The notes below the pieces were generated by a model, which worked only from the letters and a program-made list of their open reading frames with translations, made no database searches and was not told the DNA's origin. From Daucus carota subsp. sativus (lineage: Eukaryota > Streptophyta > Magnoliopsida > Apiales > Apiaceae), in the NCBI RefSeq assembly GCF_001625215.2, contig NC_030389.2, forward strand, positions 30,431,454 through 30,495,453: a DNA stretch of 64,000 bases. The letters run 5' to 3'. Shown here piece after piece: positions 33,901-50,480 of the stretch. A program made the position numbers and the translations under genes. How positions within the stretch are numbered: the first letter of the stretch is position 1; every line of letters starts with the position of its first letter.

Positions 33901-36090
33901 TTCACTCAAAATTTATATAATTCTTGCCGGTAAATGGGTCAAAAGACAAGGAATGGTCAACAAAAATCCCACTTAATCATCGGCCTAGTGAAGTTTGTAG
34001 AATTCTGTAGAATTCTCTAGAATCCTAGAGGTCCACTAGGTAATTCGAGTTCAATCTAACTCAAAAAAGCGGCCCAGATCAAAATCGAAATGATTTCAAA
34101 CTGGATGAAACTTTTGCGTTTAATTCGATCTCAAATCACGTCGAATAACATGATAAATTAATTATTAAAGGGAAAATTAAATTATGGATCCTTGAACTAG
34201 TGATGTTTTATTGTCTAGTTCCGTGAACTAAAGATTCTGTTTTTAGGTCACTAACTTTTCTAATTTTTGATCCAAGTCCTTTCATCAAAAAGATTCTAAC
34301 GACATGAGAATCAGAAAACTAGGGTTCTTGATGTTTTTGATGTTCATATGAATCCAAGTAATGAAGGCCGTGCTGACAATGATTGATCCATGACGTATTA
34401 ATTAATTTTGTAATTCATATAAAAAAGGCCTACTTAATTTTTTACATTGCGCCCGGTGAATCGTAAGGTCCATGATCCAGTATCATGATCATGGACGTTC
34501 GTCGTTCGAGGCCCAATGTTGTGAACAGTCCATACAAAGTGGCAAACCCACTAAGAAATTGAGAGAAGTTTCTGGAACTTTATCTCTAACAATCCTTTAT
34601 AAATCAAAACCCTCATTCTCATTCTTTACACCATTAGAGCGGCCGACGCCCCCCTCTCAAACTCCCATCTTTTTCTTCATACTTTGTCCCAAATCAAATC
34701 AACAACTTATGATTATTAAAATCACATACAAATTCAAATCTCCTGCTGTCTTTCAATTACACAAATTCGATACAAATATAATCATCCACTTCAAATTAGG
34801 ATGTTATGTTATTGCTAATAATTTCCCCGGTATGTCCACTTGTTTATCAATTTACGCTTGATATATAGATTGATCTCTTCAGATTGATTTCCCACTATAT
34901 TATTTGTTCTGTTTAAGTGATTAATACAAACACTTTGTTCATGTTGGATAGGTAAGTTTGTATCCTTACAAAATCTACACACTGAATGCACAAATATAAA
35001 AAGTGATCAATTTATACAAGTTGGTGGGTATTATAAATATTTTGATTAGAATAAACCCAACCATATATTTTGATTTTCGACCTAAAATATTTTTTTGAAT
35101 TTGATTTCTATCTTTTATATAAATTGGAATTCAACCAATATTATAATTCGACTTTGATTATAAATAATTAATGTATTATGTTTTGGATGCACCAAAGGTT
35201 CATGATAGCAGGTGAAATACTTGTTTAATGGAATTTGAGTTTTCTTCAATCGTCAATTGCATATTTGAAATATTTATTAATGATATTCTTGAAATAATAA
35301 GTTGTATGAATCAGGTATATATATGGAATATTTGCATAAAACAATGAAGAAAGTGCTCCAAGATAGATTGAACCCTGATCTCTGCCTCCACCATTCTTCT
35401 TGCAGTGCTTATAGGTACGTTTAAAACCACATTGACTATGTCATAAGTGCTCATAGGCAATATTTTTTTATTGGTGTTGGCACGAAAATTATTGCAGTAT
35501 ATCTCTGAGTTTTATTTTTTTTTACAATACTACGAAAATGGTACTGTATTTGACATGAATACACTCTTGTATTAGAGGTAAACGCAACATCACTTGCAAT
35601 TATTATATTAAACACCATCTCAAATTGTTGCAAAAGACTCGATCGTTTTAACAATTACAAAAATTAGATGTATTATGAAAAAGTATATATATCTTTAAAT
35701 TGAAATTTCATTCTCACACATTTCACTCTCAAAGCTCTCTCATCTCTCGAACTCTCGAAGCTTCTCTTATCTTGAAGCTCACGTCTCAACTTCCATTTTT
35801 TAAATAGTCAACTCACATGTTTTTTTATTTTGCTAGAATATTGAATTTTTTTTTCGGGGTTTCCTGTAGGTATAGTTGCCATGTCTCTATATATCCCTCT
35901 CTTTATGATTTTTTTACAAATTTTTATGCATGCTTTTAACTTGTAATTAGGATTAATTGGGTTTTTTTTCTCCCATTTGGTAATTTGGGTTTTTTGTAAT
36001 TGAACTTCATTTATGGATTTCTATATTATAATTTGGGGTTATTTGTAATTGAAACTTTAGTTCGGGTTTTTTAAGCGAACTTTAATTGTG
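33901..36090 (+). repeat. Composite repeat copy 3, leader
   Basis: There is no gene. It aligns with copy 0 (1-825 and 1573-1870) and copy 1 (11,040-12,736). The block 35,669-35,760 is an empty site for the MULE. The 129-codon open frame at 34,472-34,861 crosses the conserved leader and has no domain; related short frames appear in sister copies with different reading lengths, so I do not call a gene. Confidence 0.65.
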
Positions 36091-36170
36091 CTTTGATATA
36101 CAAAAAAGACAAGATTTTGAAGCTTATTACATATTAGTGACTGAGTTGAAAGTAGGTTGGCTCCACAATA

Positions 36171-36331
36171 CTCCCTTCGTCTCAATATACAAGTCCCTTG
36201 AAAAAACACGCATATTAAGAAAAGAGTTAGTTAGATATGATTTTATCTTATATGTCATTAATTAGTGCATTGACATGTGATATGGGACAAAAAAATTCTT
36301 AAAATGGACTTGTAAATTGAGACAGAGGAAG
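36171..36331. mobile_element. Stowaway-like MITE, 161 bp, TA target duplication
   Basis: Inverted ends CTCCCTTCGTCTCAATATAC and CTTCCTCTGTCTCAATTTAC (reading in from the right) are flanked by TA on both sides. Copies 2 and 4 (30,690; 40,990) read through with a single TA, giving a clean empty site. It splits the TOPLESS-like CTLH exon remnant of copy 3 (36,095-36,400). Confidence 0.85.
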
Positions 36332-36482
36332 TAATGATTTATATATACAAATGACTCAGCTGTCTCTTGATAATTTCATGTACTATAAGTTATTGTATGC
36401 TCTTATAGATGAAGTCTGTCCATGGAATCCCTGGTAACTAATTTTGTTAATTTTGTTTTTAATTATATACTCCACAATTTTC

Positions 36483-36740
36483 AGATAGTGAGGCTCATAC
36501 TACGAAAAATTTTGAATCAGGCATGCCAGAGCATGAAAGAATGAATCAATGCTCTGAGGTGGGATAAAGAAATTTATGTCTTATTTTTTCTTGCAGTAAT
36601 TCATAAAGTATCCATAATGAAGATCCTACTAACAATGTCGAGTTTGATTATGTAGAATTTGCACCCATTGATGAGGATCCCACCAACAATCAAAAGTTCG
36701 ACTCTGATTTTGAGGAGATACTTCGGACCTTTTATTTTTC
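36483..36740 (+). pseudogene. Unknown gene fragment, copy 3
   Basis: Two open pieces. The first, after a TTTTCAG acceptor, reads EAHTTKNFESGMPEHERM. The second reads EDPTNNVEFDYVEFAPID, then EDPTNNQKFDSDFEEIL, matching the acidic fragment of copy 1 at 24,558. The parent gene is not recognised. The duplicated EDPTNN motif is the only visible feature. Confidence 0.45.
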
Positions 36741-36924
36741 CCGTACTAGAGAAACTTTTTTCCTATTGTGGTTTACGAGGAACGTGGGTTCGTCTCATTC
36801 AATTTCACATCAGACTTTTACTTTAAAACTTAAGACAATTTTTAAAGTTTAATGTCTTCCATAAATTCTTCCATTTTCATCATAATTTGAATTTTTATTG
36901 AACCTAAGCAAAGGTTCATAATAG

Positions 36925-37085
36925 TTGTATGGTGACATGGTAGAAGCTCGTGGTGTAATGATGACGGAGCTGAAGAAGGTTATTGAAGCCAATCCCGTCT
37001 TCAATGACGAGCTTGTATACAGTTTGAACTGGCAGCACCACTTGTGGGGCAACTATAGGCATTATCCATACATTATAAAAACATT
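36925..37085 (+). pseudogene. TOPLESS-like fragment, copy 3
   Basis: It keeps GDMVEARGVMMTELKKVIE and ANPVFNDELVY, then jumps directly to SLNWQHHLWGNYRHYP. The intron and the exon end are deleted, fusing the two exons. The LEUNIG-like exon is absent. Confidence 0.65.
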
Positions 37086-38428
37086 GTACCAACCATGAAG
37101 AAAGTGCTCCAATATATTGACCTCTATCTCAGTTCTCTTTGTAGCGCTATAGATAAATTTAAAATAACACTTTATCTTCGATATATATTGTAGTTACATT
37201 TCTCTAAATTATTGTAATTTGCTTGGTAAAAAAGAATTATTTTATTAGTAATTCAATTCATAAGCATTTTGGGATCATTTTTTTTTTGAATTTGTATTTG
37301 CCATATTATTTTGTTTTAATTCACTGTTTAGAGTTTATCTTTTTCTCTTTCTTTCAGAAATGATTATTTAGTTCTTTCTTATAATTGGCAGATGTTAATG
37401 TCATGTGAATTTAACATCTATAGCATATACGATAAAAGTCCATAAGTAATTGTTCTACGTTCTACTATGATTAATGTTTATGTTGTAGAACATAATCTGC
37501 AGGTTGTCGAATGTTTACAAAAATTTTAGAACAAAAAAAAGTTAAAATTTAGATGACTAAATTACAATTATCGAGTTTTGTACTCTAATACTCCAACGTT
37601 TTTGATTACTACATAAAACTTTCTCTTTATAATATTATTATTGTACCATGGACCAATTCACAACAATAATCAATTCACATATAGTTTTCTTGTGCCCTAA
37701 TATGATTATATTATTTCAAAAATTAACTAATTATATTAAATAAATCAAAAGTGTAAAAACTAATTTAAATTTAAAAAATTATGAGATTTTAGCACTGTAA
37801 TGCGAGCATATATAACTTACTAACTTCTTAAAAATATTATATTCTCTAACGAAACTAGTTTTTTGACAAAATATTAGGATAATTTATACCGGTGAAAAAA
37901 TATCCACCATGAAAACTAATAAAACTATGATAAAAGAGTGCATTCCAAACATTTGACACAAACATGGGAAGTTGGTCGTAAGAAATGCTAATAGTATGAA
38001 TCAGAATCAGAATTCAGAACCCTGCTCTTTCTTCTAGGTTGCTCTCAAAGTACCTCTACCAGCTGCAAAAAGTATTTATAACACTTGCCAAGAACTTAAC
38101 CAGTAATATCTGAAGTCCAAACCTGGAATGGCAAACTACCTACAGCTACACAAAGAGTGATACAAACAACAGAATATGGATAGTATTAGTTTGAATACTA
38201 CAGCTTGCTTCAATGTTGTTCTAAAGTCTACACGCTTCTACCAGACACATAAGTATTTATATCAGCTTACTTCATAACAGAAACTAGGAACTTAACATAT
38301 CGATTTTTTTTTGTTACATAAAAGGCGAGAATGAATTTGTGAAGAGCAAGAATCATATCAGCCATTACTGCTTCTCTCACAAGAGAACGGTGACAGGGAA
38401 TGGTCAACAAAAATTTCTATAGTTCTTG
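37086..38428 (+). repeat. Composite repeat copy 3 tail
   Basis: There is no gene. Positions 37,730-38,395 match 26,420-27,060 closely, including the PRMT6 3'-flank block (38,310-38,395). The tandem joint to copy 4 is at about 38,396. Confidence 0.65.
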
Positions 38429-38436
38429 CCCGTAAA

Positions 38437-38982
38437 CAGAGGCGGAAGGAACCTTGAGAGTGGGGTCCAGTGACCTTTTTTTTATAGGTTTAAGTTGTGT
38501 CCCTGTAAACAGAATATATATGGATAGTATTATATTGTTTTTAAGCGGGGGTTTAAGTTTGTTTTTAAGCGGAAAGAAACAGAGCAGATTAAAATAAACA
38601 GGGGTTGGAAAGAAACAGAGCAGATTAAAATAAACAGAGCAAACCCCCTGTCGTTGTCCACTGTCCACCGCGCAAGAAGAGGAATTGCAAGCTCCGATCA
38701 GAAATCCAAATAGCTACAAATATATCAGGATGAGAGATGAATGGATGAATGATAGTTTGGTGGTGTACATCGAGAAAGAAATATTTACAAAAATTGATAA
38801 TAATGTCATTTTGTGTCTCTTCCAAAATATGGCATCTTGTAGGATTCAATTGCCATCTTCTAATAGAACCAATCAAGTGTTAGAAATTAATTAGTATTAT
38901 AATTTTCATGTAATGAAAGTTAGACCATTATAATATTATGTTATTTACCTGACCCCTGCATGAATTTCTAGTTCCGCCACTG
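38437..38982. mobile_element. hAT-like element with 8-bp TSD CCCGTAAA
   Basis: A 546-bp insertion between CCCGTAAA at 38,429-38,436 and 38,983-38,990. The termini are CAGAGGCGGA and, from the right, CAGTGGCGGAAC, typical of plant hAT ends. Sister copies at 11,050 and 27,100 are empty sites. Internally, 38,520-38,650 has a near-direct repeat of AAGAAACAGAGCAGATTAAA. No transposase is present. Confidence 0.9.
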
Positions 38983-38990
38983 CCCGTAAA

Positions 38991-41543
38991 TGGGTCAAAT
39001 GACACGGAATGGTCAACAAAAATCCCACGTAATCAGCCCAGTGAAGTTCAGAGAATTTTATAGAATTCTCTAGAATCTTAGAAAATAATTCAAAAATAAA
39101 TTATTTTTTACAAATGAATTATTTGGAATTGTCTAAAACCTTTAAAGATAATTAGAAAATGAACTATTTCTTTGAAAGAAACATTTATAATTGGGTTTAA
39201 AGACCTTGTGGGTTTAAGAAGGCCCAATTTTGAAAAATTATAGAAAATATAAAGGCCCAAGGCCCAATTCCAAAATGTTCGTGAAAATTCTAAAATAGAG
39301 TTAATTTTTAACGAATTGTGGTCCATCCGGTAATTTTAGTTGAATATAATTCAAAAAATAAAAGCGGCCCCGATCAAAATCAAAATGATTTCAAACTGAA
39401 TGAAGCTTTTGCGTTTAATTCAATCTCAAACCGGGCGAGATAACATGATAAATTAATTATTATATATTTTATGTATTCATTATTTGATAGCCATGCCAGT
39501 GCCTTATCAAATAATTATTCAACTTATCATATTACCAATATAATTATAATCTTCCATGTAAATTTTTCAATTGAGAAACTAACATAATACGATTATATAA
39601 ACAAAAAAACTTATGTCTCTTTTATACAATGAAATTAATAATATAACAAATAATAATCTAAGAAGTTGATGTTTATATATAGTTAGAAATTGGTGAAATC
39701 TTTTAAAATTATTTGGAGGGTAGTTATTTTAACTAAATTAAAAATAGATAAAAATATGTTTTATACGTAAAATGATATTTCGAACACTAATAAATAAAAT
39801 GATTAATTTCACATAATTATTCCATCTAAATTTTTTATTTCAAATTGTGTAATTCATTGTCTTTGCACATCTTCCCTAAATCCTTTATAAATCAAAACCC
39901 TCATTTTCATTCTTTACATCACTAGAGCGGCCGCCGCCCCCCTCTCAAAACATTGACCAAAATCAAATCAATAACCTATGATTATTGTAATCACATACAA
40001 ATTCAAATCTTCTACCGTCTTTCAATTACACAAATTCGATACAAATATAATCATCCACTTCATATTAGGATGTTATATTATTGCTAATAGTTTTTCCCCG
40101 GTATGTCCAATTGCTTATCAGTTTACGATTGATATATAGATTAATCTCTTCAGATTGAATATCCACTATATTATTTGTTATATTCAAGTGATTAATGTAT
40201 TAGGCTTTGGATGCACCAAAAGTTCATGATAGTAGGTGAAATACTTGTCTAATGGAATTTGAGTTTTCTTCAATTGTCAATTGCTTATTTGAAATATTTA
40301 TTTAATTATATTCTTGAAATAATTATAAGTTGTATGAATCAGGTATATACATGGAATATTTGCATAAAACAATGAAGAAAGTGCTCCAAGTTAGATTGAT
40401 CTCTGCCTCCATTCTCCTTGCAGTGCATATAGGTATGTTTAAAATAACATTGACTATGCCATAAGTGCTCATAGGCAATTTTTTTGTCGGTGTTGGCACA
40501 GAAATTATTGCAATATATCTTTGAGTTTTGTTTTTTACATTAATACGAAAATAGTATTGTATTCATTCTCATACATTTCATCCTCAAAACTCTATCATCT
40601 CTCGAACTCTCGAAACTTCTCTTTTCTTGATGCTTTTGAAGCTCATGTCTCGACTCCCATTTTTTAAATTGTCAACTCACAGTTTTTTTTTTATTTTGCT
40701 GGAATATTCAATTTTTGTTTTGTCTCTCTATCTCTTTCTTTATGATTTTTTGTAATTTGGGTTTTTATATTTGGGATTAATTGGGGTTTTTTTTCTCGCA
40801 TTTGGTAATCTGGGTTTTTGTAATTGAACTTTATTTATGGTTTTGTATATTATAATTTGGGGTTTTTTTTGTAATTGAACTTTAATTAGTTCGGGTTTTT
40901 TAAGAGAACTTTAATTGTGCTTTGGTATACGGAAAAGACAAGGTCGGAGCTCATTAAATATTAGTGACCAAGTTGAAAGTAGGTTGGCTTCACAATAATG
41001 ATTTATATATAGAAATGACTATTCTCTTATAGACGAAGTTTGTCATGAAATCATGGGATTAGACTGTAATCCCAAATATATTTTTAAAAATTAGAAGTTC
41101 AAATTTTTTTTCTGTAATTGTTTTAAAGAGTAATATTTTCTCTTTTATGATAACTATCTATGGATCTAGTACCGGGTTTCCCCTCTCTCTTGCCCCCAAC
41201 CAGTGAATAGGACTACTTATATAGCCATGTTAAAGTTTAATTTTTATAAAGAATGAAACTTAGGCTTCTATAATAATGGGTTCATAAAATTTTATTGTGA
41301 TTTTAAAAAATTACAAAGTAGAAGTATGATTAGATGTTGAGTCATGTATGAATGCATGATTCTGTTTTTGAAATATTTATGTTGCAGTAAATAAATTTCA
41401 TTCTGTAAATGAAATTACTTTATTACCAGTATACTTCTTAATATGTATATGCTTTATGGGTAACTTCAATGACATTGAATCAATGTATCAACACATATTC
41501 TAGTTTACAAATTTTCTGTTTGTTGTTGTTATTAAATCTGCAG
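38991..41543 (+). repeat. Composite repeat copy 4, leader
   Basis: There is no gene. It aligns with the leaders of the other copies (GAGCGGCCGCCGCCCCCCTC block at 39,925; ACAATGAAGAAAGTGCTCC at 40,369; TOPLESS CTLH exon remnant at 40,920-41,030). Positions 41,040-41,520 are copy-specific, AT-rich and probably intron or promoter of the F-box fragment. Confidence 0.6.
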
Positions 41544-42217
41544 AAGGTTGAGGTCCCTTGTCACTTCTCTTTTTCCTCTGTGGGTGGTACCACTTCCTTC
41601 ATTGCTTGCAGAAATAAGAAGAAAAAGGCGGATAATACCACTATATTCAACATCCCCAGATCATTATTGCATAAGATATTTCTTGGGATACCAGCCATGA
41701 CCCTTAGGAGTATGACCAAACGCGTTTGTAAAGAATGGAATGACATAATCTCAGACTCAGTCTTCGTCAGAGATCACTCCACACTTGATCCAAGTGGAGG
41801 GTTTCTGGTTCAAAAGTTTGTACATGGTAAAACTTATCCATCACAGTCCTATTTCGTTGAGATCCGTGATGACACTAATGCCGTAACCATCCATCCAGTA
41901 AACCAGGTGGGAAAAAACTGAACCTACCCCCTTCACCAAAACCAGGTGCAAGTCTTATGTTTTCAGGATTTGCACAGGATCGTAATACTGGAATATACAA
42001 GCTTGTGCATATTTATAGTGGCCCTCTCGGTGAAAATTGTTTTGTCTTAACTCTTGGTGTGGATCGTCAGTGGAGACCTATAGATGATCAACATTTTAGA
42101 TACTACTCCAACTTTAAAAAAAAAAAGAGAAGACAATCTCTGCAAAATGTTGTGGAGATTTTGCATGTAAAAGTTGCATGGGCTGAACTTCTAACCAACC
42201 AGTTATCACAACAGCAG
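41544..42217 (+). pseudogene. F-box protein fragment fused to LEUNIG-like exon end
   Basis: Exon 41,544-41,906 has an AG before it and a GT after it. It encodes an F-box (FNIPRSLLHKIFLGIPAMTL, then KRVCKEWNDIISD). A second exon (about 41,967-42,217) encodes an F-box-associated segment (SGFAQDRNTGIYKLVHIYSG). At its end the frame turns into NQLSQQQ plus GT, which is the end of the LEUNIG Gln-rich exon seen at 32,171. The switch is near 42,198. The usual Kelch or F-box-associated C-terminus is missing. It looks like a captured gene fragment, but it could be expressed as part of a chimeric transcript. Confidence 0.7.
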
Positions 42218-42299
42218 GTTTGATTCTTTTCTATATCTCTAGAAGAAATTTTAAGAGCCATATATAACTAAGATGTATATACATATACCAGCAAAACTT

Positions 42300-42625
42300 T
42301 TCAGTTCCCTACCATAGAAGTTGTGATGAGGCACAATTTTCAACTATGGCACTTGTATATTGTGCTCCCCTCCGTTGTTTGCTTTTGTGGTTATTTCTGT
42401 TAACACTTTTGACTTGTGGTCGCCATGCAGAATTGGGAATAGTAACCAAAAAAGAAAACAACACTCGTCTTCTGGACCAGCTAATAGTACTGGTACGGGT
42501 CCTTCACCAATCACCAGAATCCCCAGTATCAACTCATACACCTGGTGATGGGGTTAATACTGTCAGTAGTCTGCAGCATGTAAGCAGTGGGCGAAAAGGG
42601 TATACAAAATGGAATTCACACCAAA
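42300..42625 (+). pseudogene. LEUNIG-like fragment, copy 4
   Basis: It keeps KKRKQHSSSGPANSTGTG, then a deletion removes the next codons and shifts the frame (PSPITRIPSINS). The later THTPGDGVNTVSSLQHV segment is open only in a different frame. No WD40 domain follows. Confidence 0.65.
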
Positions 42626-43673
42626 ACAATGAAGAAAGTTCTCCTTGTAGCGCTATGAGTAAATTATTGTAATTGACATGGTACAAAAAGATTTAGTTTA
42701 TTAATAATTCAATTCATGAGCATTTTGGGTCATATATTTTTTTAATTAATATTTGTCATATTATTTTGTTTTAATTCAGTTTTTTGAAGTTTATGTTCTT
42801 ATCCATCATTTAGAATGATTATCTAGTTCTTTCTTATAATTGGGAGATGTTAATGTCATATGAATTTAACATGTATAGCATATACGACAAAAGTCTAAAT
42901 ATATATATTAATTTATATATTAGAAATTTATTATAATTGTACCATGAACTTATTAACACTCCACTCGACCATCAGTTAGACTTATTCTTGAGGAAGATAA
43001 TTAAGATAACATCTGGGCGGAGTTTACAATGGAATGACTGAAACTGGTCCCAGAATTCAACAGCTAGAGTCTCGAACCCATGTGTGCTCAAGTTCACACT
43101 GCTGGGTCCTCAGAGCACACAATGCACCCTGGTTTGTACAGTTGATCATGTGTGATTTACAGAATTTTCTGCCTTCAGTACATATATTGTAGTATAGTCT
43201 TATGCCCAATTTAATTACCTATCCATGATTTCACAGACAGCGAAATTTCCTGGTTTGCTTTTTGGTTCTATGTCTTATGCTTCTTGTACACTTGCCAAGA
43301 ACTTAACCATTAATATATTCTTGGAATGACAGTTACATGGAGAGTGATACAAACAACAGAATATGGATAGTATTAGTTTGAATACTACTGCTTGCTTCAA
43401 TGTTGTTCTAAAGTCTACATGCTTCTACCAGACAAATAAGTATTTATATCAGCATACTTCACAACAGAAACTAGGAACTTAACATATGGATTTTTTTTGT
43501 TACTTAAAAGGCGAGAATGAATTTGCGAAGAGCAAGAATCATATCAGCGCATTACTGCTTCTCTCACAAAGGAACGGTGACCTGACCTGCAGTAGGAAAG
43601 ATTTTCGTAAGAACATAGCTACTTCGGGAATAATAATTCCAGATGTAGGACTGAAGAAAGGAAGTGAATTTTC
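42626..43673 (+). repeat. Composite repeat copy 4 tail merging into PRMT6 3' flank
   Basis: It matches the other copy tails up to about 43,575, then continues as unique DNA into the PRMT6-like last exon (stop at 43,674-43,676 on the minus strand). This is where the array meets what is probably the original single-copy locus. A 78-codon + strand frame at 43,486-43,722 overlaps the real exon and is not called. Confidence 0.6.
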
Positions 43674-48706
<5,033 letters not shown>

Positions 48707-48865
48707 CAAGAAAGCAAAGAGAAATAAGCAGCAGAGAGAATGGAGAGTTTGAGAGATGTGGGTGGCAATTTGGTAAATAAACTTCACGCGGGCTTTCAAC
48801 TATTCAACTCACAATTCACAGACCGCAGAATTATATTTAAGTTTTTTTGTTGGACTCCTGACAAA

Positions 48866-49360
48866 GGCTTGATGCCTTTTTAACCCTTTAACCCTCAATG
48901 TGAATGTTAGGAGGTATATACTGATGCGGTCTCAATGTATTAACTTTTAACTCGACCGATTCAACCCTTCAAGTATTCGGTTAGTTCTGATTATCCCCCA
49001 TGCCGGTATGAAGTTAAAAAAGGGCATGTAACGAAGGGTAAACTTGACATTTATTATTAGAGGTAAAAGGTTTGCTCGTTCTTTTTAACCCCTAAAGTAT
49101 TCATCTCGTTCCTTTTAACCCCTCGAGAATACATTAGATGTTCCTTTTAAGCCTTGATATTTAATGTTCTTTATAACTATCACGTGTGAAATGTTATTAT
49201 TGTCCATCTATTATATACCGTTTCTTGACTTCATACCGGTATGAGAGTTAATCGGAACATATCGAATCGAATACTTGAAGGGTTGAATCGGCCGAGGTAA
49301 AACAATGAGGCTGTATCGGTACACACCCTCAAAATTTGAGAGTAAAAAGGGCATTTAGCC
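48866..49360. mobile_element. Foldback-type MITE with long inverted repeats, 495 bp
   Basis: Inverted arms of about 150 bp (left 48,866 to about 49,017; right about 49,220-49,360) share GATTCAACCCTTCAAGTATT and CCGGTATGAAGT. The ends are GGCTTGATGCC and, from the right, GGCTAAATGCC. CTGACAAA flanks both sides (48,858-48,865; 49,361-49,368), extendable to 9 bp (CCTGACAAA). An 8-9 bp duplication fits hAT or Mutator-like MITEs. It lies 160 bp upstream of the PRMT6-like start, in its likely promoter. Confidence 0.8.
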
Positions 49361-49601
49361 CTGACAAACTGCTATCAGCTCCCCTTGTGCTATTAGTATG
49401 TTATATGATTCATGAAAATTTCCTCAAAAATATTTACAAATTGTATATGACATGTTCTAATTAGTGAAGTTTATCCGATGTCTTATTAACAAAGAAGTTA
49501 CTAATAACAACATGACATCTCATGATTTGAGAAGTTTTTTGGAAGTTCAAGCAGCTCTCTAATTTATTTAGAGTCCATTAATAATTCACAAAGACAAGGG
49601 T

Positions 49602-50480
49602 CTGAAATTTCGAGTCGAGCATACTCATTTCCGGGACGCATTCTAGGTCAGCCAAAAGATACAAAATTTCCTTCAATTCTTAAAGGATCAAAATTTTCAC
49701 GATCAGAAAAGTAATCAGCATTGTATTCGTCGTCCAATATGCTTACCATTAAAGCAAGTTATATAGGTTGGTTCAGTTAAATATTGAAAGAAGAGTGCTA
49801 GTCACTGTTTTCTGCTGCTTCTTTTGGCAGAACGTAGATTTTTTCAGGTATGGAACATTGTTTTCTGAAGCACAGATATTAGTTTACATATTCCTCGGGT
49901 TCTTGAATGAGCAGAATGTAAAAAATAAGTGAATAAGACCTCCATTCCCTTTGAAATGGTGAAACCAGCGAAGTTGGAATCGGTTAAACTCTCGAAAGGC
50001 ACCTGGACCAGTTGGAAGCAGCCTTAGAGTTTCACAAGCCACATTCCAAGAGTATTTCATCTTCCAAGCAACCGGGACAGCAGGTCTTGAACTGTTACAG
50101 ATTTCTCATTATTCTCCATTAAAACTGCATTTTTCCTCTCTTTAGTGATCTCTATAAGTTCCTCGCGAAGTTATTTTCTGCTCTTAATGAAAGTCAACAA
50201 CAAAGCTGCAATTTCATTTGTAGAAGCATCTGAAAACTCAGAGGAATATAAGGCCTTTCTTCGCGGACAGATGCCACCAGGACCTGACTCATTTGTTATC
50301 ATTCGTGAAGACAAGCTTGTTCCCCTCTGGTCCGGATAGCCATTTTTCCCCATATAGCGTGCCATTGAATACATTTGGTGAGAATTTCTCTGTTCTTTTG
50401 TTAATAGATTTTTACAAGATACATCATACTGGATGGATTCTCTAACCGGTGCCTTCCCCTTGATCCCGGGTAAAACTTTA
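49602..50480 (-). pseudogene. CYP716-type P450 pseudogene
   Basis: A decayed relative of the intact P450 next door, same strand. The heme-region exon (49,602-49,745) reads ADYFSDRENFDPLR, then a stop, then PRMRPGNEYARLEI; the heme Cys is now Arg. The ExxR exon (49,940-50,090) keeps [24 protein letters not shown], then frameshifts. The N-terminal exon remnant (50,190-50,480) keeps GKAPVRESIQYD, TNESG and other scraps. Large parts are missing. It is dead: a lost heme ligand, stops, and exons cut short. Confidence 0.85.

Noticed and set aside
34472..34861. 129-codon open frame in copy 3 leader (similar shorter frames at 11,819 and 29,010)
   Set aside because: It covers conserved non-coding leader; the frame is broken in sister copies and shows no domain or splice logic.
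1..43575. Array unit considered as an LTR retrotransposon
   Set aside because: No paired LTRs, primer-binding site, gag or reverse transcriptase sequence was seen.
1..43575. Array unit considered as a defined Helitron
   Set aside because: Gene capture fits, but I could not find convincing TC start and hairpin-CTRR end pairs, so no Helitron feature is called.
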